Below are positions 22,642-34,339 of a DNA stretch of 64,000 bases, in pieces. Under the pieces are notes generated by a model, which was not told where the DNA came from, searched no databases, and saw only the letters and a list, made by a program, of their open reading frames with translations. The stretch comes from Albifimbria verrucaria. Taxonomy: Eukaryota > Ascomycota > Sordariomycetes > Hypocreales > Stachybotryaceae. Position 1 is the stretch's first letter. The number at the start of each line of letters is the position of its first letter. The position numbers were made by a program, and so were the translations under genes. The stretch is from positions 4,402,001 through 4,466,000 of the forward strand of contig JAHREC010000018.1 of NCBI GenBank assembly GCA_020081605.1, written 5' to 3'.

Positions 22642-25600
22642 ATGAACAACGCGTCCAAGTTTGATCGAGCCGGCGCCACCTCGCCCGCGGAGTCGATTCT
22701 CTCGACGGCGACCAGCGGAACGAAGCGCAAGGAGCGCGACTTCGAGGTGGAAATTGGCGGTGAGGAGACAAACATCAACGTTGTCGTGCGATGTCGCGGG
22801 CGCAACGAGCGCGAGGTCAAGGAGAACAGCGCCATGGTCGTCCAGACCGATGGTGTCAAGGGAAAGTTGGTGGAGCTCTTTCTCGGCGCCAGTGCCCTGA
22901 GCAACAAGACATATAACTTTGATCGCGTCTACTCCCCGGCGGCGGATCAGACCATGGTCTTTGATGATACCGTCAAGCCCATCTTAGATGAGGTTGGTCC
23001 ACGATCCCTTGTTCGCTAATGGAAGATATACTGGATTCTAACGCGGAGCAGATGCTTGCTGGTTACAACTGTACCATCTTCGCATACGGCCAAACTGGCA
23101 CCGGCAAGACATACACCATGTCTGGCGATATGACCGACACACTGGGGATGTTGTCTGATGAGGCCGGTATCATCCCACGAGTGCTTCAGCAGCTGTTCGA
23201 CAAACTCGAAATCGACGACAGGGAACATGCCGTCAAGTGCTCATTCATCGAACTTTACAACGAGGAGCTTCGTGACTTGCTGTCCGTTGACGAGGGCGCC
23301 AAACTCAAGATTTACGACGACACGTCAAAGCGCGGTCACTCAAGTACCATCGTCCAGGGCATGGAGGAGAAGCACATCAAGACGGCGGCAGAGGGCATCA
23401 AGGTACTACAGGGCGGTAGCTTGAAGCGTCAAGTCGCCGCGACAAAGTGCAACGACCTCAGTTCTCGAAGTCATACCGTCTTCACTATCACCGCCTACGT
23501 CAAGAAGACAAACGAGAACGGAGTTGATGATTTCGTCAGTGCCGGAAAGCTAAACCTTGTGGACTTGGCTGGTAGTGAGAATATCCAAAGATCAGGAGCA
23601 GAGAACAAGCGAGCTGCCGAAGCTGGTTTAATCAACAAGTCCTTGCTTACCCTCGGCCGAGTCATCAACGCGCTCGTCGACCACAATGCTCATATCCCTT
23701 ATCGAGAATCGAAGCTCACCCGCCTTTTGCAAGACTCACTTGGTGGTCGAACCAAGACATGCATCATTGCTACGATATCTCCCGCCAAGAGTAATCTGGA
23801 AGAAACGATATCGACGCTAGACTATGCATTCCGAGCCAAAAACATTCGCAACAAGCCACAGCTAAACGGTATCGACAAGAAGACTCTGCTGAAGGACTTC
23901 ACCAGCGAAATTGAAAAGTTGAAGAGCGAGTTGATCTCCGCCAGACAGCGCAACGGCGTCTACTTGTCCAACGAAATGTACGAGGAACTCACAGCCCAGA
24001 GCGAATCCCGTCGAATCGTGGTAGATGAACAATCTGCCAAGATCGAAGCTTTGGAGGCCAACCTGAAAAACAAAGTCCAAGAATTCTTTACTCTTACAAC
24101 TACATTCGTGGGACTAAAGAAGGAGCACGAGAGTACCAAAACCCAACTGGACGAGGCAAAGGGCGTTCTGGACCAGACGGAGATTGTTCTGTCTGCCACG
24201 CGTAAGATGCTAGCGGAGGAAACACACCTGAGAAGGGCACACCAGGAGACGGAGGAGAAGCTCGTCGAGATCGGTGACGAGCTGATTAACAAGCTTCACA
24301 AGACCACTAAGGATGTCAACGGTCTCCACGCCAAGAACAAGCGCAAGTCAGACTTGCAGTCACTCAACCGAGCTGCTTGGGGCACTTCACAATCCCAAGT
24401 TGCCGATGTCACGTCCATGGTTGAGCGCCGTATCCAAGAGTTTCAAGACGAGCAGCGGGAACAAATCTCCAGCCTGTCACAAAGAATGGAAGCATTTGTC
24501 AGTGAAGAGTTGCAGAAGCTGTCTACGACGCAGACATTCCTGGATGAGCAATTGAACGTATTTGCAGAGTCAAAGAAGAGCCTTCTCGACCGAAAGCAAA
24601 AGTCAAAGGAGGATATGGACGAGGTGTTGGAGGAGATCAAGGTCATTCGTGACACTGTCAAGGAACGAGTCGGTCAAAGTCTGAATGTCATTTCTCAAGC
24701 TGCTGAGAAGATTGCGGCGGATGTGCTGAGCGAGATGACAAGCTTCCACAACCAGGTAGGAGAACTAAGGATAAATGCAAACTCAGGAGAAGGATGCTAA
24801 CATTCAAGCAGCTACACACTTCATACAGCTCTATTGGTAAGGACTTCAAATCGATATTTGAGGACCTTGTCAGGCATATCACCGCCCAACGAACAGAGTC
24901 GGATAGCCTCCGTCGACAGCTTCAAACCGCAACAAACACCATTCTTCTGCAGAACAACAGCATTTCGACGCGAATGCAGGAGGCTTTAGAAGAGGAGCGA
25001 CGACAGGCAGCTGATGATCGTCAAAAGCTGCTGACTCAAATCACCAGCCTTGTCAACGCACAGGCTGATGTGCAAGAGGCGCGGTTTGCGGACAGGACTG
25101 CACAAATTCAGAAGAGCATCCAAGAATCATGCACCTCTCTCGAAGGAGCTGTTGCTACCCACGGTGAAGGCATGGCTTCTTGGGATGAGAAACAGGGCCA
25201 GCTCCTGGAGGACGTTAAGAAATCTCGTGACCTGTTGAAGACTAGGCTGAAGGATGATTGGAATGTGGCGAATGAGCAAAGCACCGCGATCCAGAACACG
25301 GCCAAGTCTGTTCATGCGGAGACCACTCGTGTCGTGGACGAACAGACTGAAGATCTTGACTCCCAGATGAAGGCTCTGGATGACTTTGTCACCCGGGCTA
25401 GGTCTGAGAATAGCAGCCATCACGAAAGCCACGGACAGTGTGTCCAGGCGTTGTCCAATGCAGTGGAGCAGTCCTTTGGCAACATATCTGCTCACTTCAA
25501 GACGACATTTGACAGGGTCCAGAACTTGGGTGACGAAATGGAGTCCGACGCAAATGACCTACAAGACGGTCTCGAGCCCTCGATGCACAGCTGTGCCAGC

Positions 25601-26128
25601 CATTGGCGAACCTTCGCGAGGGCATCTCCGCTACTGCTCTTCATGAGTACCAGCCTACAGGCGAGACGCCTCAGAAGGTGCAATACCAGTACCCTACCAA
25701 GCTGCCTCGCACCCAAACGCGCGAGGCAGTGCTGTCAAACATGGCCGAGGAGCCGTCACTAGCTGAAGAGGACAAGGAGAGTATTGAAAAGGACGACACT
25801 CTGATATTTGCGGATCTGGGGCGCATCAAGCAGGAGGACTCCCGCTACGATCATCCAGCGCCAACTTGCTCGACAAGAACGCTCTGAGCATGAGCTTACG
25901 CGAAGTAAACCCCAACGTCACCACCGGGGCCATCAACTTCGACCCCGCGCCAGCATCATGTCGATGCCCGCAGAGCACACGATGCCGCTGTTTAAGCGCA
26001 GCTCGCGTGTCACTCGCAGCGGCTTGAAGAAGCAGAGCATGGGCATGCTGGTCGAGGGACGGGAGAACCTGCCGCTGACGGCGCTTGAGGAGGACATGAG
26101 TAGGAGAAAGAGCCCACGGCTGAATTAA
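22642..26128 (+). CDS. bimC: Kinesin-5 (BimC/Eg5/Cut7) mitotic motor (three frameshifts)
   Basis: Plus-end-directed homotetrameric kinesin that slides antiparallel spindle microtubules. Three exons: 22642-22992, 23052-24755 and 24812-26128, about 1,124 residues. The motor domain fills the first ~370 residues with NINVVVRCRGRNE, P-loop GQTGTGKT (residues 130-137), switch I NDLSSRSH and switch II DLAGSE. Neck and long coiled coil follow. The tail carries HEYQPTGETPQKVQYQYPT, characteristic of fungal BimC. Intron 1 has a weak GTTGGT donor but a clear CTAAC branch site. Single missing bases at about 25582, 25860 and 25950 break the tail; all three frames are needed to reach the basic end RRKSPRLN. 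The start may lie upstream at 22559 (see the preceding entry). Confidence 0.93.
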
Positions 26129-26529
26129 AGGAAGGGGGCAGATTCTCGACGTAGGGATTTGGGTTGAAACTGGTTAGAAGGGCGTTGGCGGTGTTTGGAA
26201 GAGCCTGGACAGGACGGCACGTTTGGTTTGGAACTTTTTGTGTTGAGGATATGGTTTCTTGGTTCGTGATATCAAGGCTATCGAGCAGTTGATACCCCTT
26301 TTGGCTTCAAAGACATGAAAGGAAAGGACGTTATTCATGATAATGATATTTAATATTCGGAATCATCAAGCAAGCCTGCAAAGCATTGTTCGTGATCAAT
26401 AGGACTCAAATCATACTAGGGACAACGTTTACTTCATGTTAGATTAGACTCGTGAAATCTTCTCCGGTTCATCGAGATCTCATATGTATGGGTTTGTATG
26501 TGAGAGTTGGTGCCACCGATTGGCTGTCT
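26129..26529. other. Convergent intergenic region
   Basis: About 400 bp between converging kinesin-5 (+) and RRN9 (-) genes. It carries both 3' UTRs and an AT-rich stretch around 26330-26410. No gene is seen. Confidence 0.5.
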
Positions 26530-28614
26530 TCAGTGTGAATCGTCCTCGTCCACACTTGTACGGCGACTACGCGGACTGCGTGGGCTGTGCCCTGTGAGCA
26601 TTCTATCCGCATAGAAGGCCTTCCGCTTTCGAACGATTATATCCTCGCCTCTCCAGCCTCTTCCCGGAACAATGGGCTTCAAGAAGCCGTCGACGTGTAC
26701 ACCACCGACAAAATCCTCGTCCTCGTCGTCTCCATCACCGTCAAACTCCGTGTCTGTGACGCCGCCGCTGTCGCCGCCATGTACGAGCTGCACATGGCGG
26801 GTGAGGTTGGCGCGGCGAGAGAAACCGCTAGCGGCACGCTCGCATGACTGCACAGGGCAGAAGAACAAGCCCACAGAGGAGCGAGACCTTGACCGTGAGC
26901 GAGACTGTGAGCGGGAGGCTGGCGAGTGAGGGAACGGCCCGCGCGACCAGCACGGCCACGGAGGGCTGGGGAGCCGGACTCGGAGCCTTGGGTGGACCGC
27001 GCGAGAGATGCACGACGAGAAGCAATACGGCGTTGTTGCAGAGTCCTCGCATCTTCAGCATTGCTGTCGTCAGAATCGGGGTCAGTGGGTGATAAGCGGA
27101 TGGGTTCAGGCCGATATTCAGTGTTATGTATGCCGGTTCCTCGGGCGGCAGGGACCTCGTCCAGGTGCCGTATCACCATGCCTTCGCCAAAGAGATTGGC
27201 GCAACGCCTGGTCGTCCTCGCAATGACATCGCGCGGGAAACCAGCGAGAGCAGCCGCGCCCACGATGTCGCTCCAGTCTCTTAGTCCCCATCTTGCCAAC
27301 TTCTTTTCAATATTGAGAGTGCCTGGCTCTTCCCCTCGTCTGTGATCTCTGCCCTCCCACTGACGGTTGCGGTGTCGCCTCGCGTGAAGGCTCACGGGAA
27401 GCTTCCTGCTCGCCTTTTTGCATCCATTCTAAGAACAAGGCATCTTTGTCCTTTTCCAATAGGGAAGCCGGCGATGCGACTCGCGGGCTACACGAGCAAT
27501 CATATCATCATGGGACTCGCCTTCTTTGGGGGTATGAATCTTGCGAGGCCGACCGCGGCGGCTGGTCCTAGGCGGTGCTGAATGCGACTCAGGTGACGTT
27601 GTGCCACCAGGTTCGAAGGCCTTTCGAGGCCGGCCTCGGGCCCTTTTGCGTGATGGGCCATTATCACTTTCGTCCTCTGTAGTAGAGTCGGAGAGGTAGC
27701 CCAGGCCAGCGAGGCGGGAGTTGTGAAGGATAGTTAATGTACTATCCAGCTGTGAAAGAATATGCCGAACGGGAGGACGTAGTAATTCGTATGATAGGTC
27801 GTCGTTGGCAGAAACCACAGGATCATAATCGCGTGTCTTGCTTCCTGTTTGAACAGCACCATTTGAGTTAGGGTGCTCTAACTGAATCTCTTCATCTTCC
27901 TCGTCTGAGCCAACCACAGGCGAGGATGGCATAGATGATGGTAACCTAGGTAGTTGTTGGCTACTGTTCTCATCGGCTCCAAATGTTGTTTGGGTTTCAA
28001 TAGACGGTAAAGGCATCGTTGACTTGCCCTGTCTCTTGAGAAAGCGGTCTTTGGCTTGTCCTACAATGACTGCAGTAAGTTCCTCCTCCAGCTCGCAGCT
28101 GGGCATGGGTTTCTCCTCCTTCCGAAATGTGAAGCGCTCATCTTCATCTTCGGTCTTCTTCAGTAGACCTTCTGAAGGCAAGTGGCGTTCTCCCAAGGGC
28201 CATGCAGTCCAAATTTTGGGCGGTGCCCATATAGCTTCCTGGCCATCTTCCTATCAGGCATGTCAGTGCTGCCTTAGACTCAAACTGCATAGAACCTGAC
28301 TGGGCTTCAAGAGCTAGCATGCCAGCGCCCGGTTCCTTGATACTCACAGTTTGCACTAAGAGATCCTGCGCCGTTTCGGCATTGCGACCACGCCTTTTGA
28401 GAGCGAACGCATCGTACAAATGAACCGCGAGATCTTGGTCACGGAGCTGCTTCAAAGACTGCCATTGCAGTCGCTCTTCCTCTGTAAGAGTGCGCCACGA
28501 GGACTTGGGGCCTGTCCAGCGGTTGGGACGGTTGTCGTGTAGTTCGTCTGAGGCGACAGATGCAATCTCGTCGCTGGCCAGGTCCCACTCGACGTCACCC
28601 CGATCCATGTTCAT
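26530..28614 (-). CDS. RRN9: RNA polymerase I transcription factor Rrn9 (UAF subunit) with AT-hooks and a zinc finger (frameshifts)
   Basis: Subunit of the upstream activation factor that recruits Pol I to rDNA. Exon 1 (28614-28348) holds the Rrn9 signature NRPNRWTGPKSSWRTLTEEE and RDQDLAVHLYDAFALKRR. A 97-bp intron (28251-28347) leads to exon 2, with IWAPPKIWTAWPLGERHLP and FTFRKEEKPMPSCELEEEL. Two AT-hook-like motifs (ARGRPRK and RRGRPRK, about 27640 and 27550) follow, then WGLRDWSDIVGAAALAGF and LFGEGM. Near the C-terminus is a C2H2-type finger, FFCPVQSCERAASGF...H...H (about 26870-26785). Frame changes at about 27458 and 26915 fit missing bases; the one near 27308 fits one extra base (or two missing). 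About 662 residues in all. The start chosen is the MNMDRGD methionine because the open frame further upstream has no ATG. Confidence 0.85.
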
Positions 28615-29025
28615 GATACCCAGCAGAAGAGTTGCTGACTCGATGGGACTTCCGATTGCATTCTCAACTTGATGAAATCTCTGCGTCAGCTTGCGTGCAT
28701 GCGTGTTTAGAAAACGGATAGCCCAAGGGATAAGTGCTCGCACTTCTGATGGAGGAGAGTTGAAAAGTGTGAAAGCGTGAGGTTTTTGGTAGTGAAGAAA
28801 TCCATACACGCTACCCAAAATTTTACAGCACTTTCACCTTGACCATGTAAATAGCAGTATTTCATGCACACACTCGGCGCGCTTCTTCAACCAATCTCAC
28901 AAACAAGATGGACGACTTCACTCCCTTTACATCACAGATAATCGTATTTATGCTGTATCATTTGATGCACAACGCCTTGATTCTATGTAAACAAACTGCA
29001 CGTGAATTACCTTTGCATTGGCCCT
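28615..29025. other. Intergenic region
   Basis: About 410 bp between two minus-strand genes: the RRN9 promoter and leader and the NOP7 3' end. The open frame continues upstream of the RRN9 start to 28818 without an ATG, so a longer N-terminus cannot be fully excluded. Confidence 0.45.
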
Positions 29026-30993
29026 TTACGCCTTTCCTTTCGCCTGTTCCTTTTCGAATTTTCTGCGCTTTGAACGAAGCTTCTGATCCTCGGCGCTCTT
29101 CTTGTTGTTGGTGTAGACCATCTGTTCGTACAGCTTCCGCTTCTTCTTGCTCAGCATACCCTTCGCACGCTCCAGCTCCTCTGCCTCATCCTGGCCCTGC
29201 TTCTTGAGAGCCTTGCGAGCATCCTCCTTGGCCTTGGCCTTGCGGTCCGTCGCCTTGGACTTGACAGATTGGCCAACGAGCTCAGCTTCCAGCTCCATTT
29301 GTCGCTGGACGGCCTCGTCGTCAGATTCGTCGCCCTCGCCTTCGTCTTCTGACATGCCACCAATCTCGGCGTCCTCGTCCTCGCCTTCCTCATCCTCGTC
29401 GTCATCCTCTGACTCCGCAATATCCATACCCTCGGCCGTGGCTTCGATATCGCCCTCTTCATCATCATCAGCTTCCAAAGCCTCAAGCTCGGGCTCCTGC
29501 TCCTCCAGTGGTATCGTAGGATCATAAGCGCCCTGCACCTTCCGCACGAAGGGACTCAGATGAGGTGGCAGCGAAGCGCCCGGGGCATACAGATGAGGCT
29601 CCTTGAGCTCTCCGTCGTTGATGCTGTCCCAGACCCACTGAGGCTGGACGTATATCCGCCCAGGGACACGGCGGTTAGCGGCCAGCTTCTGTGATGTCTG
29701 GTTGTCTTCGGCATCACCATCCTCCTCCATGGAGGCCTGGATAGGAGGCCTGTCGACAATCTGATGGGTGATCGAAGGGTCAAGTTCGTTGGTCGTGAAA
29801 GCGCCATCGCCAAGGACAGCGTCCCAGCCAACGCGCTTGCAGCCAAAGCCCTTGAGCAGCAGCTCCAATGGTTGACGAGGAGTCTCGCGAGAGAGGAAGA
29901 ATGTGAACTTGGAGAACATTGATCCGGAGGTGTCAGCATCGGCTGAAGGCTGAACCAGAACATCTCCACCAGGAGCGGCAGGCTCAAACTTGTCGATAGC
30001 CTCCGTGTTCTCCTCCGTAGCCTCAGCATCATCAGCAGAAGACTCTTCAGTTTCGCCGTTGGTGATGGTCTTGATGACCTTGTTGACAGCAGCCTGAACC
30101 TTAGGGTCGGGCTTGTGGGTAGCAGCCTCAATTTGCTGCTGAGACTCCTCGGCGCCCACCAGGGTCTTGCCCTCGAGAGTAAAGGCGCCAAGTTCAGCAG
30201 CGTTCTCATCCTTGGCAGCGTCAAACTTGGGTGGGTATTTGATGCCAAGGGAAGTGTATAATCGGAAGTTGACAAAGCTGAGGAGGGTCATGTAAAACTC
30301 AACAAAGGTGCCCATGATTCTGAAATCGACGTCGCCAACAATTCTCTGGTTGAACTTGTACGGCACAAGCCACAGGACGTCCTCGCCCTGGATGTTCGCC
30401 TGGTAGTAAATGCCCTTGATAGACAAGAAAGACTTCGTGAGGCTTCGCGAGGCAATCAGGTAATGCTGGAACTCCAAGCAAAGTCGCTCGCATCGGGCAA
30501 TCATCTTGGCGGGAACGGCCGACGTCGAAGGCAGGTTCGCAAAGAGGAAGAGCATAGAGAGACAGTCATCCAAGTCTCTCAGGGCGTCAACAAAAGTGGG
30601 ATACCGCTCGCGAACGACATGGTCGAGCGTGTATGACGGCTTTCCAGTCTTCTCAGGCCTAGCGGCGTTGCCCTCAAGACGGGCAGCGTCCGAGACATCG
30701 CCACGTCCCAATGCCTTAGAAATCTTCTTCTCGAGGGCCTTTTGGTCGCGGAACTTGGCCAGGAGCGGCTCGTGGAGGAGGTACTGGATGTCCTTGGCGT
30801 AGTAAAAGGTCGTGGAGGCGGTCGACGACTTTGATACCTTCTTCTTGCTTCGGGGCTCACGTGGGTAGATACCCTTCCAGATGCAGAGCTTACGGAAATC
30901 GGGCAAGCTGATCTGTAGTTTCCGGATGGCCTGGTTTCGCGTGATGTAGTTCTTGGCCGCGCCGGCCTGGCCCTTCTTCTTGATGCGACCCAT
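29026..30993 (-). CDS. NOP7: Pescadillo homologue, PeBoW/NOP7 complex ribosome biogenesis factor
   Basis: Nucleolar protein required for 60S subunit maturation, acting with Erb1 and Ytm1 in 27S pre-rRNA processing. It is a single exon of about 655 residues, with no frame break. The start [19 protein letters not shown] is the conserved pescadillo N-terminus. The pescadillo domain continues through [15 protein letters not shown] and [15 protein letters not shown] to about residue 275. A BRCT domain at about 355-460 has [19 protein letters not shown] and [12 protein letters not shown]. Then come a long Asp/Glu tract (about 500-590) and a Lys/Arg/Glu-rich coiled C-terminus, all normal for fungal NOP7. 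It shares the adjacent upstream region with PIG-U. Confidence 0.97.
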   Translation of the reverse strand: MGRIKKKGQAGAAKNYITRNQAIRKLQISLPDFRKLCIWKGIYPREPRSKKKVSKSSTASTTFYYAKDIQYLLHEPLLAKFRDQKALEKKISKALGRGDVSDAARLEGNAARPEKTGKPSYTLDHVVRERYPTFVDALRDLDDCLSMLFLFANLPSTSAVPAKMIARCERLCLEFQHYLIASRSLTKSFLSIKGIYYQANIQGEDVLWLVPYKFNQRIVGDVDFRIMGTFVEFYMTLLSFVNFRLYTSLGIKYPPKFDAAKDENAAELGAFTLEGKTLVGAEESQQQIEAATHKPDPKVQAAVNKVIKTITNGETEESSADDAEATEENTEAIDKFEPAAPGGDVLVQPSADADTSGSMFSKFTFFLSRETPRQPLELLLKGFGCKRVGWDAVLGDGAFTTNELDPSITHQIVDRPPIQASMEEDGDAEDNQTSQKLAANRRVPGRIYVQPQWVWDSINDGELKEPHLYAPGASLPPHLSPFVRKVQGAYDPTIPLEEQEPELEALEADDDEEGDIEATAEGMDIAESEDDDEDEEGEDEDAEIGGMSEDEGEGDESDDEAVQRQMELEAELVGQSVKSKATDRKAKAKEDARKALKKQGQDEAEELERAKGMLSKKKRKLYEQMVYTNNKKSAEDQKLRSKRRKFEKEQAKGKA

Positions 30994-31397
30994 GATTCCA
31001 ATTGCTGCTGGTTGAAGATGGCGGCAGGTCTGGGTTCGGCTTCTTTCGCAGCGCACTGGCGGGGCAGCACTTTGTCCTCGAACTTTTTTTTCTCTAGCGA
31101 CTAAGAAAATTTAATGCCGCGGGCCACCGCCCTGGTTTATCGCCACAACAGGCTTAGCGGCCGATTTCAGAGGGTCCTGCAGCTTCACCGCCCAGCCCAC
31201 TCGACCGCCTAAGCCTCAGCACCCAAAGCCACTGCGGCACAGGTGGGTTTCAGGGATGCGGTTCCCAGAGCTCCCTCTGGCGTCTGCGGCTCGGCTTTGC
31301 ATGACGGGCAATCGATAAACCTCCACTTCAGCCTGTCGCCAAGTGGCCTCCGCCAACGAATCCTCCTCTTACTGACCATGCAAGGTCCGATAATGCC
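30994..31397. promoter_or_regulatory. Divergent promoter between NOP7 and PIG-U
   Basis: A 404-bp region between the start codons of NOP7 (-) and the PIG-U gene (+). It must hold both promoters. A TTTTTTT/TCTC tract sits at 31084-31096. No other gene is seen. Confidence 0.6.
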
Positions 31398-32816
31398 ATG
31401 CCCACCACCATGAGCTTGCAAGGCAAGGCCAGTGTCTACGCTGGCGCGGCCCTGTTGCGGCTCATCCTCTTCGTTGCCTTCCCTGGCTTGCCCGACCTGT
31501 TAACTGGTCGCGTCGAGATCTCGACTCCCGTCACCAGCTTCAAGCGATGTAAGCAGCTTCCCAAGGGCCACGACCCGTCTACAGTTCCCATAGCAAGCTA
31601 ACACTTCGTCCGAATGCAGTGCAAGAAGGTCTTTTTCTGTATAATCACAATGTCTCGCCGTACGACGGAGGTGTCTACCACCAGGCACCTTTACTCCTCC
31701 CGCTCTTCTCCCTCCTCCCCGACGTGAAGAGCTGGCCCATCTTCACTGCCCTACTATACATCGCAGTCGACCTGCTCAGCGCCGATGCATTAAGCAAGAT
31801 CGCCGAATCGGGCGAAGCCGGTCAGTCGCGGCTCTTTACTTCGCCACGAAAGTCGAAGCGAAACTCCGGGTTGCTCGTTGCTGCTGCGTAAGCGTCCAGT
31901 TGTTATAATCGAGTTGGGTACGACATACGGGTTACTAACACGGCTATTCTAGTTTTCTCTTCAACCCATTGACTGTCGCAGCTTGCATTGGACGTCCCAC
32001 CAGCATCTTCACCAACTGCGCCATCCTACACGCCATCTCTAAGGCCATCTATGGATCTCCAGTCAGCGCCGTCCTGGCCCTGACCTTCGCCTCCTACCTA
32101 TCCATGTACCCGGTCCTTCTGCTTCCGCCTCTCTTGCTTCTCGCCTACGACCGGTGGCCTAACGAGAATCGCCAAGCCAAAGGCGCCGTGACTACATTCC
32201 TGACGGGCACCATCGGCGCCTTTACTGGGTTCTCGGCGTGTCTCCTGGGCTTGTCATACCTTTGGCCGGGAACTCTTGGGAGTTCCTGGCGCGCACTTAT
32301 GGCATCCAGCTCACTTTGACCGATTTAACACCAAACGTCGGTCTTTGGTGGTACTTCTTCATCGAAATGTTCGACTCCTTCCGCGGGTTCTTCTTGGCTG
32401 TGTTCTGGTTGCACCTCTCCACCTACGTCGGAGGTCTGTCCATTCGGATGCGCTCGCAACCCCTCGCTGTTTTGACCCTCTTGCTGGGCATCTTCTCCAT
32501 CTTTAAGCCATATCCCTCGATATCCGACACAAGTCTTTTCCTAGCCATGCTGCCGCTGTTCCGACATGTGCTGCCTCTTATGCGCTACACATTCGTAGCG
32601 ACTTCCACAATCCTGTATGCAACCTTCTTGGGCCCAGCCTTCTACCACCTCTGGATATACGCGGGTAGCGGAAACGCCAACTTCTTCTACGCCATCACTT
32701 TGGTCTGGAGTTTGGGTCAGAGCTTGTTAGTATCGGATCTGGCTTTTGCCGTGCTGAGGGACGAGTGGGAAGTGACACGGCCGGAAATGGTGGGCAAAGA
32801 GATCAAACAGATCTAG
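31398..32816 (+). CDS. GAB1: GPI transamidase subunit PIG-U (Gab1/Cdc91) (one frameshift)
   Basis: Polytopic ER membrane subunit of the GPI transamidase that attaches GPI anchors to proteins. Three exons: 31398-31548, 31620-31887 and 31953-32816, about 427 residues. The family is shown by LRLILFVAFPGLPDLLTGR, then TPVTSFKRLQEGLFLYNHN across intron 1 with SPYDGGVYHQAPLLLPL, FLFNPLTVAACIGRPTS, and WWYFFIEMFDSFRGFFLAVF. Many hydrophobic segments are evident. One missing base at about 32262, after LLGLSYL, breaks the frame; restoring it continues into AGNSWEFLARTYG, a conserved stretch. The short C-terminal KEIKQI end follows the last membrane segment. Its 3' end faces SAM37 with only 174 bp between. 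Confidence 0.93.
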
Positions 32817-32990
32817 GAGTAACGATAATTAGACGCCGGGGTTGAATCAGCATTCTGGCTTGAGAAGAACAGCCTTACAAGATCTCAGGGGCAATGTAGG
32901 TGATGAAAAGTGTATGAAATACAATTGGTAGAAGTTAAATGAAGGGTATCTATCTCCTGGGTTCAACGTACAATAAATACAACACCATTA

Positions 32991-34339
32991 CTAGTCAAGG
33001 TCGGAATCCATCTCAACAATACGAGATGAATTCATGTTTGATGTCGCCGCCAGCCCCTGAGGTTGTGACTGATATGGGCCCATCGCACTACTCAACATAC
33101 TCCCAAGCTTCCCAAACTGGCTCAACTTTGAGCCGCTTCTTTGGGGTTTCCACACTTGTAGCCTAGCTCCGAAGGGAAGTAGTGACCTGTACAGATAGAA
33201 ACCGTAGTTCATTGCCACGCCAGTAAGAACGACACTCGACGTCAGAAGCAGAGCCCTTTGGTCAACGCCTTTGATGCCTTCCTCGGCTCTCCGTCGTACC
33301 TCGCCAGCGTAGTGCTCGCCCAAAGTTGGTACATGATAGAGCATTGTATCGAGTGTGCGAGAGGTAGTATGGCCCAGGCTGGCTGCCTCCATGGTGACCC
33401 AGGGAAGCCCAGTCTCAGCATCATTGAGGGTCGCCTTCATAGCATCCACAAACTTCCACAACTGGGGTGATGACTGTTGCATACAGTCTCTTAGGAAAGT
33501 ACGGGGAACAGGAGGATCCCGCATCAGGGCTAGATATCCAAAGGCTAAGCAGTCGAGTGATGAGACCGGGGTTCCGCTAAAGCAACGGATAGTCTGGTCA
33601 GCACCTGTCGCACCGGACACCAGCAACTCCAAGTCAGCCAAACAGTACTCGGCCAGGCCAAATATCCTAATGGCGGCCGCCTGCTCCGGGGTCATCTCCT
33701 CTGTCACCGTCTTCTTCGTCGAAAGCGGTAGGTGTCGTCGAAAGGTCTCGGGCAGGGCGTCCCGGCCAGCAGAGAGATGCAGGCCTCCATTGGGGTCAAA
33801 GTCTCTGTCCAGCTCCGCAAGTCCTAGATGCTCGGCACGCTTAATCGCCTCGGCACGGATGAGCGGTGGGACGGTCCACGTCAGCGGGAAACGCAGCAGA
33901 CTGCTGTACGCGGGCCGTGTGGCGGCTGACCAGTTGGCGGCCGAGACGTAGAGGGAGAGATCAACAAGAGGGGCTGCATGTGCGCCGAGATAGGCACTAT
34001 ATGCGACAACGTCAGCCCGCTCGGCGGGGTTGAGGTCGGCGTCGAGATCTTTGCATAGCGACCGAGATGTAAGATAGTCGACTATCGGCCGATAGCCGCT
34101 TGACCAGACACCGTCATGGTTCAATGCTGGCAGAAGGTCTGGTAGTTGTCAGATCCTATATACTGCAGGCACAATCCGCGCCGGGGACTTACTCGAAGGG
34201 GCGATGGAAGCATCGTTGCTTGGGATGAGACGCCATTCGGTGCTGGGCAGGGCATTGTGCAGATACGTAATTATGGCGAGGCACTCGGGGTCAATGGACG
34301 GCAGACCAAGGGCTGACCCCAGACATGCAGGTCTAACAT
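32991..34339 (-). CDS. SAM37: SAM complex subunit Sam37/Tom37 (metaxin-like), mitochondrial outer membrane (one frameshift)
   Basis: Component of the sorting and assembly machinery that inserts beta-barrel proteins in the mitochondrial outer membrane. Exon 1 (34339-34193) starts MLDLHVWG and, after one missing base near 34315, continues PALGLPSIDPECLAIITYL with WRLIPSNDASIAP. A 54-bp intron (34139-34192) joins NLLPALNHDGVWSSGYRPIV in exon 2 (34138-32991). This is the thioredoxin/GST-like Tom37 N-domain seen in the family. A long helical C-domain ends with a weak hydrophobic segment (ALLLTSSVVLTGVAMNYGFY) and a Ser/Gln-rich tail. Total about 431 residues, normal for the fungal protein. Confidence 0.9.

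Noticed and set aside
29147..29527. Ser-rich 126-codon plus-strand frame
   Set aside because: It is the antisense shadow of the Asp/Glu tract of NOP7.
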